A stretch of DNA of 64,000 nt from Saccharothrix violaceirubra. GTDB taxonomy: Bacteria; Actinomycetota; Actinomycetes; Mycobacteriales; Pseudonocardiaceae. The stretch is taken from assembly GCF_014203755.1 (NCBI RefSeq), contig NZ_JACHJS010000001.1, positions 5,456,001 to 5,520,000 of the forward strand, read 5' to 3'. The notes below the pieces were generated by a model. It had not been told where the DNA came from, did no database searches, and was given only the letters and a program-made list of their open reading frames with translations. This document shows positions 18,263-26,251 of this stretch, one piece after another (the stretch's first letter is position 1; each line of letters begins with the position of its first letter). A program made the translations under genes and the position numbers.

Positions 18263-19855
18263 ATGGCGGAACTGGTGCTCGGCCCCGTGCTGCGGCACGT
18301 CGACTCGACTTCGGCCACGGTCTGGGTCGAGACCGACGCGGCGTGCGAGGTGGCCGTCCTCGGCGGTCGCGCGAGAACGTTCCAGGTCGGCGACCAGCAC
18401 TTCGCGCTCGTCGTCGTCGACGACCTCACCCCGGGCTCGTCGACGCCCTACCAGGTCCACCTCGACGGCGACCTGGCCTGGCCGCGCCCCGACGACCCGT
18501 TCCCGCCCTGCCGCATCCGCACCTCCACCGCGACCCGCATCGTGTTCGGCTCGTGTCGCGCGGCCAAGGCGGTGCCCGGCGCGTTGACCGCCGACAAGCT
18601 CGGCCCGGACGCGCTCGACGCCTACGCCGTGCGGATGAAGGACCAGTCCGAGGACACCTGGCCGCATGCCCTCGTGCTGCTCGGCGACCAGGTCTACGCC
18701 GACGAACCGACGCCGCGGATCAAAGCCTGGCTGTCCGAACGCCGTGCCGGTGCCGAGCCGCAGGGCGAGGTGGTGTCCTTCCGCGAGTACGCCGAGCTGT
18801 ACCACGAGACGTGGTCCGACCCGGAGATCCGCTGGCTGATGTCGACCGTCCCCACGTCGATGATCTTCGACGACCACGACGTCCGCGACGACTGGAACAC
18901 CTCGCGCCCCTGGCGCGAGCAGATGGCCCGCAAACCGTGGTGGCACCGCCGCATCCGGGCCGGGCTCGCCTCCTACTGGGTCTACCAGCACCTGGGCAAC
19001 CTCGGTCCGGCCGAACTGGAGCAGGACGACCTGTACGCGAAGGTCCGGTCCGCCGGGCACGACGTCGCCGACCTCCTGGAGGACTTCGCCGAACAGGCCG
19101 ACCGCGAGGCGGACGGCCGCAAGTCGACCCGCTGGAGCTACCGGCGCGACTTCGGTCGCACCCGACTGCTGGTGATCGACACCCGCAGCGGGCGCATCCT
19201 CGACGGCCCCGAGCGGCTCATGGTCGGCGACGAGGAGTTCGACTGGATCGAGCGCAACGCCGAAGGCGACTTCGACCACCTGCTGATCGGCTCGTCGCTG
19301 CCCTGGCTCATGCCGCACGGCCTGAGCCACTTGCAGTCGCTCAACGAGCGCATGGCCGGCCTGCCCGGACTGCGGGGCCGCCTCGGCGAAGCGGTCCGCC
19401 AGGCCGCCGACCTGGAGCACTGGCCGGCGTTCCGGGCGTCCTTCGAGCGACTGGCCCGGCTGATCCACCGCATCGGCACGGGCGAGCACGCGCCGGGCAC
19501 GGTGGCGGTGCTGTCCGGCGACGTCCACCACAGCTACGCGGCCGTCGCGCGCTACGCCGAGCCGACCGCTTCGAAGGTCGTGCAACTGGTCTGCTCGCCC
19601 GTGCACAACGAGCCGCCCCGGATCTTCCGCCCGGCGTTCCGGCTGTCCTGGTCGAAACCGATCGCCCGCCTGCTGCGCCGCCGGGCCGACCGCCAGGGCA
19701 TCTCCCCGGACCCGGTGTCGTGGACGAAGCTGAGCGGGCCGCACTTCGGGAACTCGATCGCGTTCCTCGACGTGGCCGGCCGCTCGCTGCGCTTCACCCT
19801 GGAGACCGCCCGCCCGGACGAAGGACTGGTCAAGGTCGCCGAACTCGACCTGTAG
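18263..19855 (+). CDS. PhoD-like alkaline phosphatase D family protein
   Basis: 530 residues. Metallophosphatase motifs are visible: LLGDQVYADE, FDDHDVRDDW, RTRLLVIDTRSGR and LSGDVHHSY. A short N-terminal Fn3-like strand region precedes the catalytic domain. No Tat or Sec signal peptide is present: the protein begins MAELVLGPVLRHVDS. It is therefore probably cytosolic, unlike classic secreted PhoD. It would hydrolyse phosphodiesters or monoesters with Fe/Ca. A TAACGT box nine bases upstream suggests a very short or absent leader. Confidence 0.87.
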   Translation: MAELVLGPVLRHVDSTSATVWVETDAACEVAVLGGRARTFQVGDQHFALVVVDDLTPGSSTPYQVHLDGDLAWPRPDDPFPPCRIRTSTATRIVFGSCRAAKAVPGALTADKLGPDALDAYAVRMKDQSEDTWPHALVLLGDQVYADEPTPRIKAWLSERRAGAEPQGEVVSFREYAELYHETWSDPEIRWLMSTVPTSMIFDDHDVRDDWNTSRPWREQMARKPWWHRRIRAGLASYWVYQHLGNLGPAELEQDDLYAKVRSAGHDVADLLEDFAEQADREADGRKSTRWSYRRDFGRTRLLVIDTRSGRILDGPERLMVGDEEFDWIERNAEGDFDHLLIGSSLPWLMPHGLSHLQSLNERMAGLPGLRGRLGEAVRQAADLEHWPAFRASFERLARLIHRIGTGEHAPGTVAVLSGDVHHSYAAVARYAEPTASKVVQLVCSPVHNEPPRIFRPAFRLSWSKPIARLLRRRADRQGISPDPVSWTKLSGPHFGNSIAFLDVAGRSLRFTLETARPDEGLVKVAELDL

Positions 19856-19859
19856 GCGC

Positions 19860-20609
19860 CTACTTGGTGGCCAGCCGCAGCAGCGCCCACAGTTGCGCGA
19901 TGGCGTCGTGGTCGCCGGAGATCTTCACCTCACGACCCGAGGCCCGCCCCCACAGCCAGCGGTAGACGGCGGTCGGCGAGCCGGTCACGGCGCCGGCCGC
20001 GGGCGTCCCGTCGGCGGGCCACGACGACGCCGGTCCCGGACCGGTGCGGGTGAGCCAGGTCCGGCCGCCCGCGGTGATCGACACCACGACCTCGGTGGTG
20101 CCGCGCACGGTCAGCACGTCGAGCCGGTGGCCCAGCCACAGCGTGAGCACCTCGTCGACGCCGTCGAGCGCCACGTCGTCGGCGACCGGGTCGAGCGGAC
20201 GTCCGGCCGCGCCCTGCACGTCCATGCGGTGCACGGTCGTCTCGTGCGCGAGACGTCGGGCCCAGAACAGGTGGTCTCCCCTGGCCGGCCACCAGGTCGG
20301 GCACGGGTCGTCCGGTCGGTGCGCGGCCAGCCGGTCGACCAGCGGGCCGGCGCCCGCGCGCACGTAGTCCGCCAACGACTGCCCCGGCTCGGGGTCCTGC
20401 TGCCACGCCAACGGCTGGTACCCGTCGCGCAGCCACGCCGTCACCAGCCGGTAGGTGCTGCCCACGTGCCGCGCGGTCTCGCCCAGGGTCAGGCCGGGAC
20501 ACGCGGGCACCTGCCGTTCCGGGCGCTGCCCGTCGACCGCCGCGGCCAGCGCACCGGCCTCGGCGGCGAGCACGTCCAGCAGTCGCGCGTACCCGATCTC
20601 CCCGCTCAC
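19860..20609 (-). CDS. Maleylpyruvate isomerase-family (mycothiol-dependent type) protein
   Basis: 249 residues from GTG 20609. The N-terminal half is a DinB-like four-helix domain (GLTLGETARHVGSTYRLV and ARRLAHETTVHRMDV, with the metal-binding His residues). The C-terminal half is the small SCP2-like domain ending ISGDHDAIAQLWALLRL. The family includes mycothiol-dependent isomerases, but most members have no known substrate. The start overlaps the stop of the HEPN gene (GTGA). The pair forms an operon behind a LexA box. The convergent 3' end is 4 bp from the PhoD gene. Confidence 0.8.
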   Translation of the reverse strand: MSGEIGYARLLDVLAAEAGALAAAVDGQRPERQVPACPGLTLGETARHVGSTYRLVTAWLRDGYQPLAWQQDPEPGQSLADYVRAGAGPLVDRLAAHRPDDPCPTWWPARGDHLFWARRLAHETTVHRMDVQGAAGRPLDPVADDVALDGVDEVLTLWLGHRLDVLTVRGTTEVVVSITAGGRTWLTRTGPGPASSWPADGTPAAGAVTGSPTAVYRWLWGRASGREVKISGDHDAIAQLWALLRLATK

Positions 20610-21118
20610 GTCCCGCCCTCGTAGACGACCTCGCCGGTCGGCACGGCGACCCGCCCGGGGACTCCGCCCCCGGGAACGGCCTCGCAGGTCGACACCGCGA
20701 ACCCCGCACCGACACCGCCCTCGTGGACGATCCCACCGACCAGCACCGCGAACTGCCCGACCTGCCGGACCAGGTCGTCGGCCTCCCGGTCCGCCACGTG
20801 CCCGGTCACGCCCGCCAGGACCAGCTCGCGGGTCGCCGAGCACGCGTCGAAGAACGCCGCCCACTCGGTGAACTCGGGCGCCAACCGGGGCAGCAGCACC
20901 CACACGCTGGTCGGCTTCGCCCGCCCCCGGTGCGGCCGGCCCCGGGCCGCGAGCACGGCCGCCGCCGCCCGCAGCGCGCCGAGGTAGGCGGCGGCGAACC
21001 GGGACGCGGGCGCGGTCTCGCGGTCGGCTTCGCGCAGGCAACGCCGGGCCTGGTCGAGCAGCGCGACCGCCGACGAGGGCGGCAGGGGGACTCGGTGGAA
21101 GTCGGTCGCGGCTGACAT
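20606..21118 (-). CDS. SAV_6107-type HEPN-domain protein
   Basis: 170 residues from ATG 21118 (MSAATDFHRVPLPPSSAVALLDQARRC). The helical core (AVALLDQARRCL, SRFAAAYLGALRAAAAVLAAR, VWVLLPRLAPEFTEWAAFFDA) matches a family found widely in actinomycetes and assigned to the HEPN fold. A typical HEPN RNase RxxxxH motif is not evident, so nuclease activity is uncertain. Its promoter region carries a near-perfect LexA box at 21217-21232. It is coupled to the mycothiol-type enzyme. Confidence 0.78.
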   Translation of the reverse strand: MSAATDFHRVPLPPSSAVALLDQARRCLREADRETAPASRFAAAYLGALRAAAAVLAARGRPHRGRAKPTSVWVLLPRLAPEFTEWAAFFDACSATRELVLAGVTGHVADREADDLVRQVGQFAVLVGGIVHEGGVGAGFAVSTCEAVPGGGVPGRVAVPTGEVVYEGGT

Positions 21119-21208
21119 GGCGGCCTCCTCGCGGGCGTCGGGACCTCGACGACCGCCGCGGGGAGACGGCGGCTCCTGGTGCGGAGCGCTTCCCCCGCTC
21201 CGCACCAG

Positions 21209-21214
21209 GGCATA
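21209..21214 (-). promoter_or_regulatory. Candidate -10 (TATGCC) of the HEPN operon
   Basis: Read on the minus strand, TATGCC starts two bases after the LexA box. This is almost the same geometry as TACACT after the box at recA, and it would drive the HEPN operon. Confidence 0.5.
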
Positions 21215-21216
21215 GC

Positions 21217-21232
21217 TCGAACGTATGTTCGA
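21217..21232 (-). promoter_or_regulatory. LexA (SOS) box between the HEPN operon and ybaK
   Basis: TCGAAC-GTAT-GTTCGA is a perfect palindromic match to the actinobacterial LexA consensus. It lies about 100 bp before the HEPN start and 66 bp before the divergent YbaK start. The -10-like TATGCC on the minus strand suggests that the HEPN operon is the regulated side. Confidence 0.85.
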
Positions 21233-21297
21233 ACGAAAGCAGCATAACCTGTGAGCCCGGAACTCCTCAACCCGCCCCCGCGTGGTCTCATGAACAA

Positions 21298-21810
21298 GTG
21301 AGCGCACTTCAGCCCGACATGCGGCACCCCGGGATCGAACGAGTGGCGGACGCGCTGGCCGAGGCCGGGCACCACGACTCCGCCGAGGGCATCCGGGTCC
21401 TGGCCGACGCCGTCCGCACCGCCGCCGAGGCCGCCGCGGCACTCGGGATCGAACCGGGCGCGATCGCCAACAGCCTGCTGTTCCGGGCCGAGTACGCCGG
21501 GCAGGCACGTCCGCTGCTGGTCCTGACCTCCGGCGCGCACCGCGCGGACGTCGACCTGCTGATCGCGCTGACCGGCGCGGACGCGATCAAGCGCGGCACG
21601 CCCGAGTTCGTGCGCGAACACACCGGGCAGGTGATCGGCGGCGTGTCGCCGGTCGGCCACCCGGCGCCGATCGACACGCTCGTCGACGTCGACCTGGAGG
21701 GGTACGCGGCGGTGTGGGCGGCGGCGGGCCACCCGCACGCGGTCTACCCGACGACGTTCGCCGGCCTGGTCGAGCTGACCGGCGGCACACCCGCGCGGGT
21801 CGCCCGGTGA
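21298..21810 (+). CDS. YbaK/EbsC-family aminoacyl-tRNA deacylase
   Basis: 170 residues from GTG 21298. The YbaK core is visible: IANSLLFR, PLLVLTSGAHRADVDLL, TGQVIGGVSPVGHPAPIDTLVD and the C-terminal AAGHPHAVYPTTFAGLVELTG. Such proteins hydrolyse mischarged tRNA, mainly Ala or Cys on tRNA-Pro. The stop overlaps the GNAT start (GTGA). A LexA box lies upstream but is better placed for the divergent operon. Confidence 0.85.
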   Translation: MSALQPDMRHPGIERVADALAEAGHHDSAEGIRVLADAVRTAAEAAAALGIEPGAIANSLLFRAEYAGQARPLLVLTSGAHRADVDLLIALTGADAIKRGTPEFVREHTGQVIGGVSPVGHPAPIDTLVDVDLEGYAAVWAAAGHPHAVYPTTFAGLVELTGGTPARVAR

Positions 21811-22376
21811 CCGCCGCGCCATCGCAACGGCTGGTCGAACTGTCGCCGTCGGACCTCAACGCCCGGCTCGGCGAGGCGTTGGCGCTGTACGTGAGCGCGA
21901 TGGCCTACCCGCCGGGCACGGCGGAACAGCGCGCGCCCATGTGGATGGCGCACATGCTGCGCGACGGCTGGCGGTGCGTCGGCGCGTTCGACGAGGAGGA
22001 CGCCCTGGTCGGCATCGGCTACGGGTACCGGGGTTCGGTCGGGCAGTGGTGGCACGAGCAGGTGCGGCACGGCCTGACCGCCGTCGCCGGGCCGGTCGCC
22101 GTCGAGCGGTGGATGCACGACTACTTCGAACTGACGGAGCTGCACGTGCTGCCGCGCGCCCAGGGTCGGGGCACCGGCGAGCGGCTGCTGCGCACGCTGT
22201 TGGACGGCGTGGCCACCGACAAGGTCCTGCTGTCCACGCCGGAAGGCCCCAGCAAGGCGTGGCGCCTGTACCGGCGCGTGGGTTTCGTGGACGTGTTGCG
22301 CAACTACCAGTTCACCGGCGACCCCAGGCCGTTCGCGGTACTCGGCCGGGGCCTGCCGATGGAACCCGCGGCCTGA
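21807..22376 (+). CDS. GNAT-family acetyltransferase (Rv2170-like)
   Basis: 189 residues from GTG 21807, inside the ybaK stop. The acetyl-CoA binding loop is LHVLPRAQGRGTGERLL, followed by LLSTPEGPSKAWRLYRRVGFVDVLRNYQF, a typical GNAT C-terminal half. It occupies the place of Rv2170 of M. tuberculosis, ahead of lppM. The acceptor is unknown. Transcription ends at the strong hairpin just after the stop. Confidence 0.82.
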   Translation: MTAAPSQRLVELSPSDLNARLGEALALYVSAMAYPPGTAEQRAPMWMAHMLRDGWRCVGAFDEEDALVGIGYGYRGSVGQWWHEQVRHGLTAVAGPVAVERWMHDYFELTELHVLPRAQGRGTGERLLRTLLDGVATDKVLLSTPEGPSKAWRLYRRVGFVDVLRNYQFTGDPRPFAVLGRGLPMEPAA

Positions 22377-22381
22377 GCACC

Positions 22382-22411
22382 GGGCCCGCACGCCCGACGG
22401 CGTGCGGGCCC
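22382..22411. terminator. Bidirectional terminator hairpin
   Basis: GGGCCCGCACGC pairs perfectly with GCGTGCGGGCCC around a six-base loop. The 12-bp stem is placed between the convergent GNAT and DUF885 genes, 8 bp before the DUF885 stop. It lacks a U-tract, as is common in actinomycetes. Confidence 0.85.
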
Positions 22412-22418
22412 GCCCGGG

Positions 22419-24095
22419 TCAGAGTTCGCCGAGCCGTTCGCGCAACGTGTCCAGCCCCATCGCACCCATCTCCAGGGCGTCGCGGTGGAAGCGCTTGAGG
22501 TCGAACGCGTCGCCGTGCCGGGCGCGGGCGTCGTCGCGGGCGGCCAGCCAGAGGCGTTCGCCGAGCTTGTACGACGGCGCCTGACCGGGCCAGCCCAGGT
22601 AGCGGTCGATCTCGTCGTACACGTGCGAGGGCTCGGTGATCGTGCGGGTCAGCATGAACTCCAGGCCCAGTTCCGGGGTCCAGCGCTCGCCCTCGTGGAA
22701 GCCCGTGCCGCGCGGGATCTCCAGTTCCAGGTGCATGCCGATGTCCACGATCACGCGCGCGGCGCGGAACAGGTGGGCATCGAGCATGCCGAGCAGGTCG
22801 CCGTCGTCCTCCAGGTAGCCGAGTTCGCGCATCAGCCGCTCGGCGTAGAGCGCCCAGCCCTCGCCGTGGCCGGACACCCAGCACAGCAGGCGCTGGAAGT
22901 CGTTGAGCTTGTCCGCCTGGTACACCGCCGTCGCGACCTGGAGGTGGTGGCCCGGCACGCCCTCGTGGTAGACGGTCGTGACCTCGCGCCACGTGGAGAA
23001 CTCCTCCTTGTCCGCGGGCACGGACCACCACATGCGGCCGGGACGGGAGAAGTCCGGGTTGGGTCCCGAGTAGTACGCGCCGACGCCGCCGCCGGGCGGT
23101 GCGATGCGGCACTCCAGGCGCATCAGCTCGTCGGGGAGTTCGAAGTGGACGTCGCGCAGGTCCCGCAAAGCCTTGTCGGACAGGCGTTGCATCCACGACT
23201 GGAGCCCGTCCTTGCCCCGCACGAGGTAGCGGGCGTCGGTGTCGAGGGCGGCGGCGGCCTCGGCGAGCGTGGCACCCGGCTTGATCCGCCCGGCCACCCG
23301 CTTCATCTCGGTCTCGACGCGGGTGAACTCCGCCCAGCCCCACTCGTAGGCCTCGGCCAGGTCGAGGCGGGAACCGATGAAGTACCGCGACCACAGGCGG
23401 TAGACGTCCGCGCCGACCGCGTCCTTGGCCGGTGCCTTGGCCGCGAGGTCGGCGCGCAGGAAGTCGGCCAGTCCGCCGAACGCCGCCGACGCGTCCGTGG
23501 CGCGCGCGTCGAGGTCGGCCCGCAGCGCGCCGTCCTCCGGTGCGGCGGCGACCAGGCCCGCGAAGTAGGACTGCCCGGACCGGCCCGCCCACGTGTCGCA
23601 CTGGTCGGCGATCTTCGTCACCTGGCGCAGCGCCGCCACCTTGCCCCGCGCGGCGGCCTCGGTCAGGCCCGAGCGCAGGCTCGCCACGGCCGCGGGCACG
23701 GCCGCGAGCCGGCGGGAGATCGCCGCCCAGTCGTCGGCGGTGGCGGTCGGCATGTGGTCGAACACCTCGCGCAGCATCTGCACGGGGCTGGCGATGACGT
23801 TGAGCGCGCCGAGCTGCTCGTCGGCGTCGTGCAGGTCCACGTCGACGCCGACGCGTTCGAGGAACACGGCCTTGGCGTCGGCCTCGGACTTGTCGGCGGG
23901 TTCGGCGGCGGACACCGCCGCGAGCGCGCGTCGGGCCAGCTCGGCACGGGCGTCGACGGCGTCCGCGGAGAAGTCGGTCAGCCGTTCGTCGTGACCGGGC
24001 ACACCCATCATGGTCGCGGTCACGGGGTCGGCCGCCGCGTAGTCGGACACGAACTGGTTGGAGATGCCGTGGACACCGGCGGTCGGAGATGCCAT
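22419..24095 (-). CDS. DUF885-family metallopeptidase-like protein
   Basis: 558 residues from ATG 24095 (a GTG at 24104 would add three). The only strong motif is YHEGVPGHHLQ at about residues 370-380, an HExxxHH-like signature conserved in DUF885, with SGHGEGWALYAERL just after it. These suggest a zinc metallopeptidase fold related to M32-type enzymes. No signal peptide is present. It is convergent with the GNAT gene and divergent from lppM. Confidence 0.82.
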   Translation of the reverse strand: MASPTAGVHGISNQFVSDYAAADPVTATMMGVPGHDERLTDFSADAVDARAELARRALAAVSAAEPADKSEADAKAVFLERVGVDVDLHDADEQLGALNVIASPVQMLREVFDHMPTATADDWAAISRRLAAVPAAVASLRSGLTEAAARGKVAALRQVTKIADQCDTWAGRSGQSYFAGLVAAAPEDGALRADLDARATDASAAFGGLADFLRADLAAKAPAKDAVGADVYRLWSRYFIGSRLDLAEAYEWGWAEFTRVETEMKRVAGRIKPGATLAEAAAALDTDARYLVRGKDGLQSWMQRLSDKALRDLRDVHFELPDELMRLECRIAPPGGGVGAYYSGPNPDFSRPGRMWWSVPADKEEFSTWREVTTVYHEGVPGHHLQVATAVYQADKLNDFQRLLCWVSGHGEGWALYAERLMRELGYLEDDGDLLGMLDAHLFRAARVIVDIGMHLELEIPRGTGFHEGERWTPELGLEFMLTRTITEPSHVYDEIDRYLGWPGQAPSYKLGERLWLAARDDARARHGDAFDLKRFHRDALEMGAMGLDTLRERLGEL

Positions 24096-24198
24096 GAGCC
24101 GCACGTTACCGGCGGGTGTGGAACGCCCACAGGTGTTTAGCCTGCCTCACTACATCCTTCGACGGGTCAACTTTTGACCCGGCCGGCAGGATGTCCGC

Positions 24199-24852
24199 GT
24201 GTCCCGCTCCCCCGCCCGCCTGGTGCCGGTGTTCCTGCTGCTCATGCTGGCCTTGAGCGGGTGTGTCCGGCTGCACGCGGCGATGGCCGTCTCCGAGGAC
24301 GACAAGGTGTCCGGCGAGATCGTGGCCGCGACGCCGCCGACCCAGGACAGCGACCCCGGCCCGCAGCTCAAGGTGCCGTCGGAGCTGGCCGAACGGGTCA
24401 CCACCAAGGCGTACAAGGTGGACGGCTACGCGGGCACGCAACTGCTCTTCACCGGTCTGTCGTTCGAGGAAGTGCGCACGCTGGCGAGCGTCACGAGTCC
24501 GTCGAGCAGCCGTTACCAGCTCAACTTCCGCCGGTCGGGTGACCTGGTGACGCTGTCCGGCTCGGTGGACCTGAGCACGGTCCCGGTCGACCGGGCGGAC
24601 ATCCAGGTCAAGATCAGCTTTCCGGGCGAGGTCGTCGACACCAACGGCCGCGAGGAGGAGGACGCCACGATCGCGTGGGACCCCCGGCCCGGCCAGGCGT
24701 CGATGCTCACCGCGACCGTGCGCTACGAGGGCGAGAACGCGCCGTCGTACGTGGGCTGGACGCTGCTCGTCGCGGGCCTGGTCGGCGTGGCCGTGCTGAT
24801 CGTCCTGGCGCTCGCGGTCGTGTCGCACCGCCGCAGCCTGGTCGCCTATTAG
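24199..24852 (+). CDS. lppM: LppM-family lipoprotein
   Basis: 217 residues from GTG 24199. A signal peptide ends in the lipobox LALSGC (Cys22). The mature part begins VRLHAAMAVSEDDKVSGEIVAATPP, very like mycobacterial LppM (Rv2171). One C-terminal transmembrane helix (about 190-212, VGWTLLVAGLVGVAVLIVLAL) ends in a basic tail. LppM in M. tuberculosis acts at the envelope and affects phagosome handling. The role in this organism is unknown. The 3' end overlaps the convergent VOC gene by 4 bp. Confidence 0.85.
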   Translation: MSRSPARLVPVFLLLMLALSGCVRLHAAMAVSEDDKVSGEIVAATPPTQDSDPGPQLKVPSELAERVTTKAYKVDGYAGTQLLFTGLSFEEVRTLASVTSPSSSRYQLNFRRSGDLVTLSGSVDLSTVPVDRADIQVKISFPGEVVDTNGREEEDATIAWDPRPGQASMLTATVRYEGENAPSYVGWTLLVAGLVGVAVLIVLALAVVSHRRSLVAY

Positions 24853-25247
24853 GCCAGGTTGAGCTGCCAGGAGACCCCGAACCGGTCGTTGAGCCAGCCG
24901 AATTTCGCACTGAACCCGTAGTCGTCCAACGGCATCAGCGGCATGCCGCCGTCCGCCAACGCCTCGTACACCCGATCGATCTCCGCCTCGGTGTCGCACT
25001 CGACGAACAGCGAGACCGACGGGGTGAAGGTGAAGTCGTGCGGCATGGAACTGTCCATGCACATGTAGAACTGCCCGCCCATCCGGAAGGTCGCGTGCAC
25101 CACGCTGCCCTCGACTCCCGGCTGCTCAGGGCCGTAGCGGGTCACCGACAGCACCTCGCCATCGTCGAAGAGCGACGTGTAGAACGTCATCGCCTCCTCG
25201 GCCCGGCCCTGGAACATCAGCAACGCGGTCACCTTTGGCGCGTTCAC
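24849..25247 (-). CDS. PhnB-like VOC (glyoxalase-fold) protein
   Basis: 132 residues from GTG 25247 (VNAPKVTALLMFQGRAEEAM). A GTG at 25259 would add four residues. It has one vicinal-oxygen-chelate module with PSVSLFVECDTEAEIDRVYEAL and FGWLNDRFGVSWQLNLA at the end, close to PhnB/3-demethylubiquinone methyltransferase-like proteins of unknown substrate. It lies 11 bp after metF on the same strand and probably shares its transcript. Confidence 0.82.
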   Translation of the reverse strand: MNAPKVTALLMFQGRAEEAMTFYTSLFDDGEVLSVTRYGPEQPGVEGSVVHATFRMGGQFYMCMDSSMPHDFTFTPSVSLFVECDTEAEIDRVYEALADGGMPLMPLDDYGFSAKFGWLNDRFGVSWQLNLA

Positions 25248-25258
25248 AGCACCACACA

Positions 25259-26146
25259 CTAGGCCCGCGCGGGCACCAGTCCCAGCCTCCCGACGACCTC
25301 CCTGGTCGCCTTCGAGCGGTTGAGGGTGTAGAAGTGCAGGCCGGGCACGCCCTCGGCGAGCAACCGCGCGCCGGTCTCCGTCGCGAGGTCGATCCCGGCG
25401 CTGCGGAACGCCGCAGGGTCGTCGAGGTACGGGTCGAGCCGGCGGGACACCTCGTCGGGCACGTCCGCGCCGGACAGCTCGACCGTCTTGGCCAGCGTGC
25501 GCTTGGTCGTCAACGGCATCAGGCCGGGCAGCAGCGGCACGTCGCCGCAGCCCGCCGCGTCGAGGCGGTCGCGCAGCCGCAGGAAGTCCTCGGGCCGGAA
25601 GAACAGCTGGGCGATGACGTAGTCCGCACCCGCCCTGATCTTCGAGACCAGGTGCTTGGTGTCCGTGTCCAGGTCGGGCGAGCGCGGGTGGCCGTAGGTG
25701 GACGCGGACACGCCGACGCAGAAGTCGCCGAGTTCGCGGCACAGCCGGACCAGTTCCTCGGCATAGGTCAGGCCGTCGGGCTGCGGCGTCCACTCGCCGT
25801 ACGGGTCGCCCGGCGGGTCGCCGCGCAGCGCCAGGATGTTGCGCACGCCGACCGCGGCGTACCAGCCGATCACGTTGCGCAGCTCGGCCACCGAGTGCTG
25901 CACGGCGGTCAGGTGGGCGGTGGCGACCAGCGTGGTCTCCTGCGCGATGCGTGCCGTGGTGCGGATGGTCCGGTCGCGCGACGAGCCGCCCGCGCCGTAG
26001 GTGATCGAGACGAAGGACGGGTCCAGGGGCTCCAGCTCGCGGATCGCCCGCCACAGCACGGCCTCGTCGGCGTCGTCCCGGGCCGGGAAGAACTCGACGG
26101 AGAACCCGGGGCTGTCCCGACGCAGGCGCTCGACCACCGATGTCAT
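25259..26146 (-). CDS. metF: 5,10-Methylenetetrahydrofolate reductase
   Basis: 295 residues from ATG 26146. It begins MTSVVERLRRDSPGFSVEFFPARDD, with the catalytic Glu in SVEFFP. ITYGAGGSSRDRT, ILALRGDPPGDP and YVIAQLFF are family signatures of the FAD-binding TIM barrel. It supplies 5-methyl-THF for methionine synthesis. It is divergent from the polyprenyl synthetase gene across about 105 bp. In mycobacteria an Rv2172c gene occupies this position. Confidence 0.93.
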   Translation of the reverse strand: MTSVVERLRRDSPGFSVEFFPARDDADEAVLWRAIRELEPLDPSFVSITYGAGGSSRDRTIRTTARIAQETTLVATAHLTAVQHSVAELRNVIGWYAAVGVRNILALRGDPPGDPYGEWTPQPDGLTYAEELVRLCRELGDFCVGVSASTYGHPRSPDLDTDTKHLVSKIRAGADYVIAQLFFRPEDFLRLRDRLDAAGCGDVPLLPGLMPLTTKRTLAKTVELSGADVPDEVSRRLDPYLDDPAAFRSAGIDLATETGARLLAEGVPGLHFYTLNRSKATREVVGRLGLVPARA

Positions 26147-26251
26147 GTCCACCACCCTAGTAGGCGGTCCGAGAGGTGGGAGGACTCTTTCACCAGATGG
26201 AACGAGCACCCCGGTCGGACGCCGTGACCACGCTGGGGAGACGATAGACGG

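Noticed and set aside
21298..21810. YbaK gene as the SOS-regulated target of the box at 21217-21232
   Set aside because: No -10 element is evident on the plus strand at the recA-like spacing, whereas one is present on the minus strand toward the HEPN operon. Dual control is not excluded.
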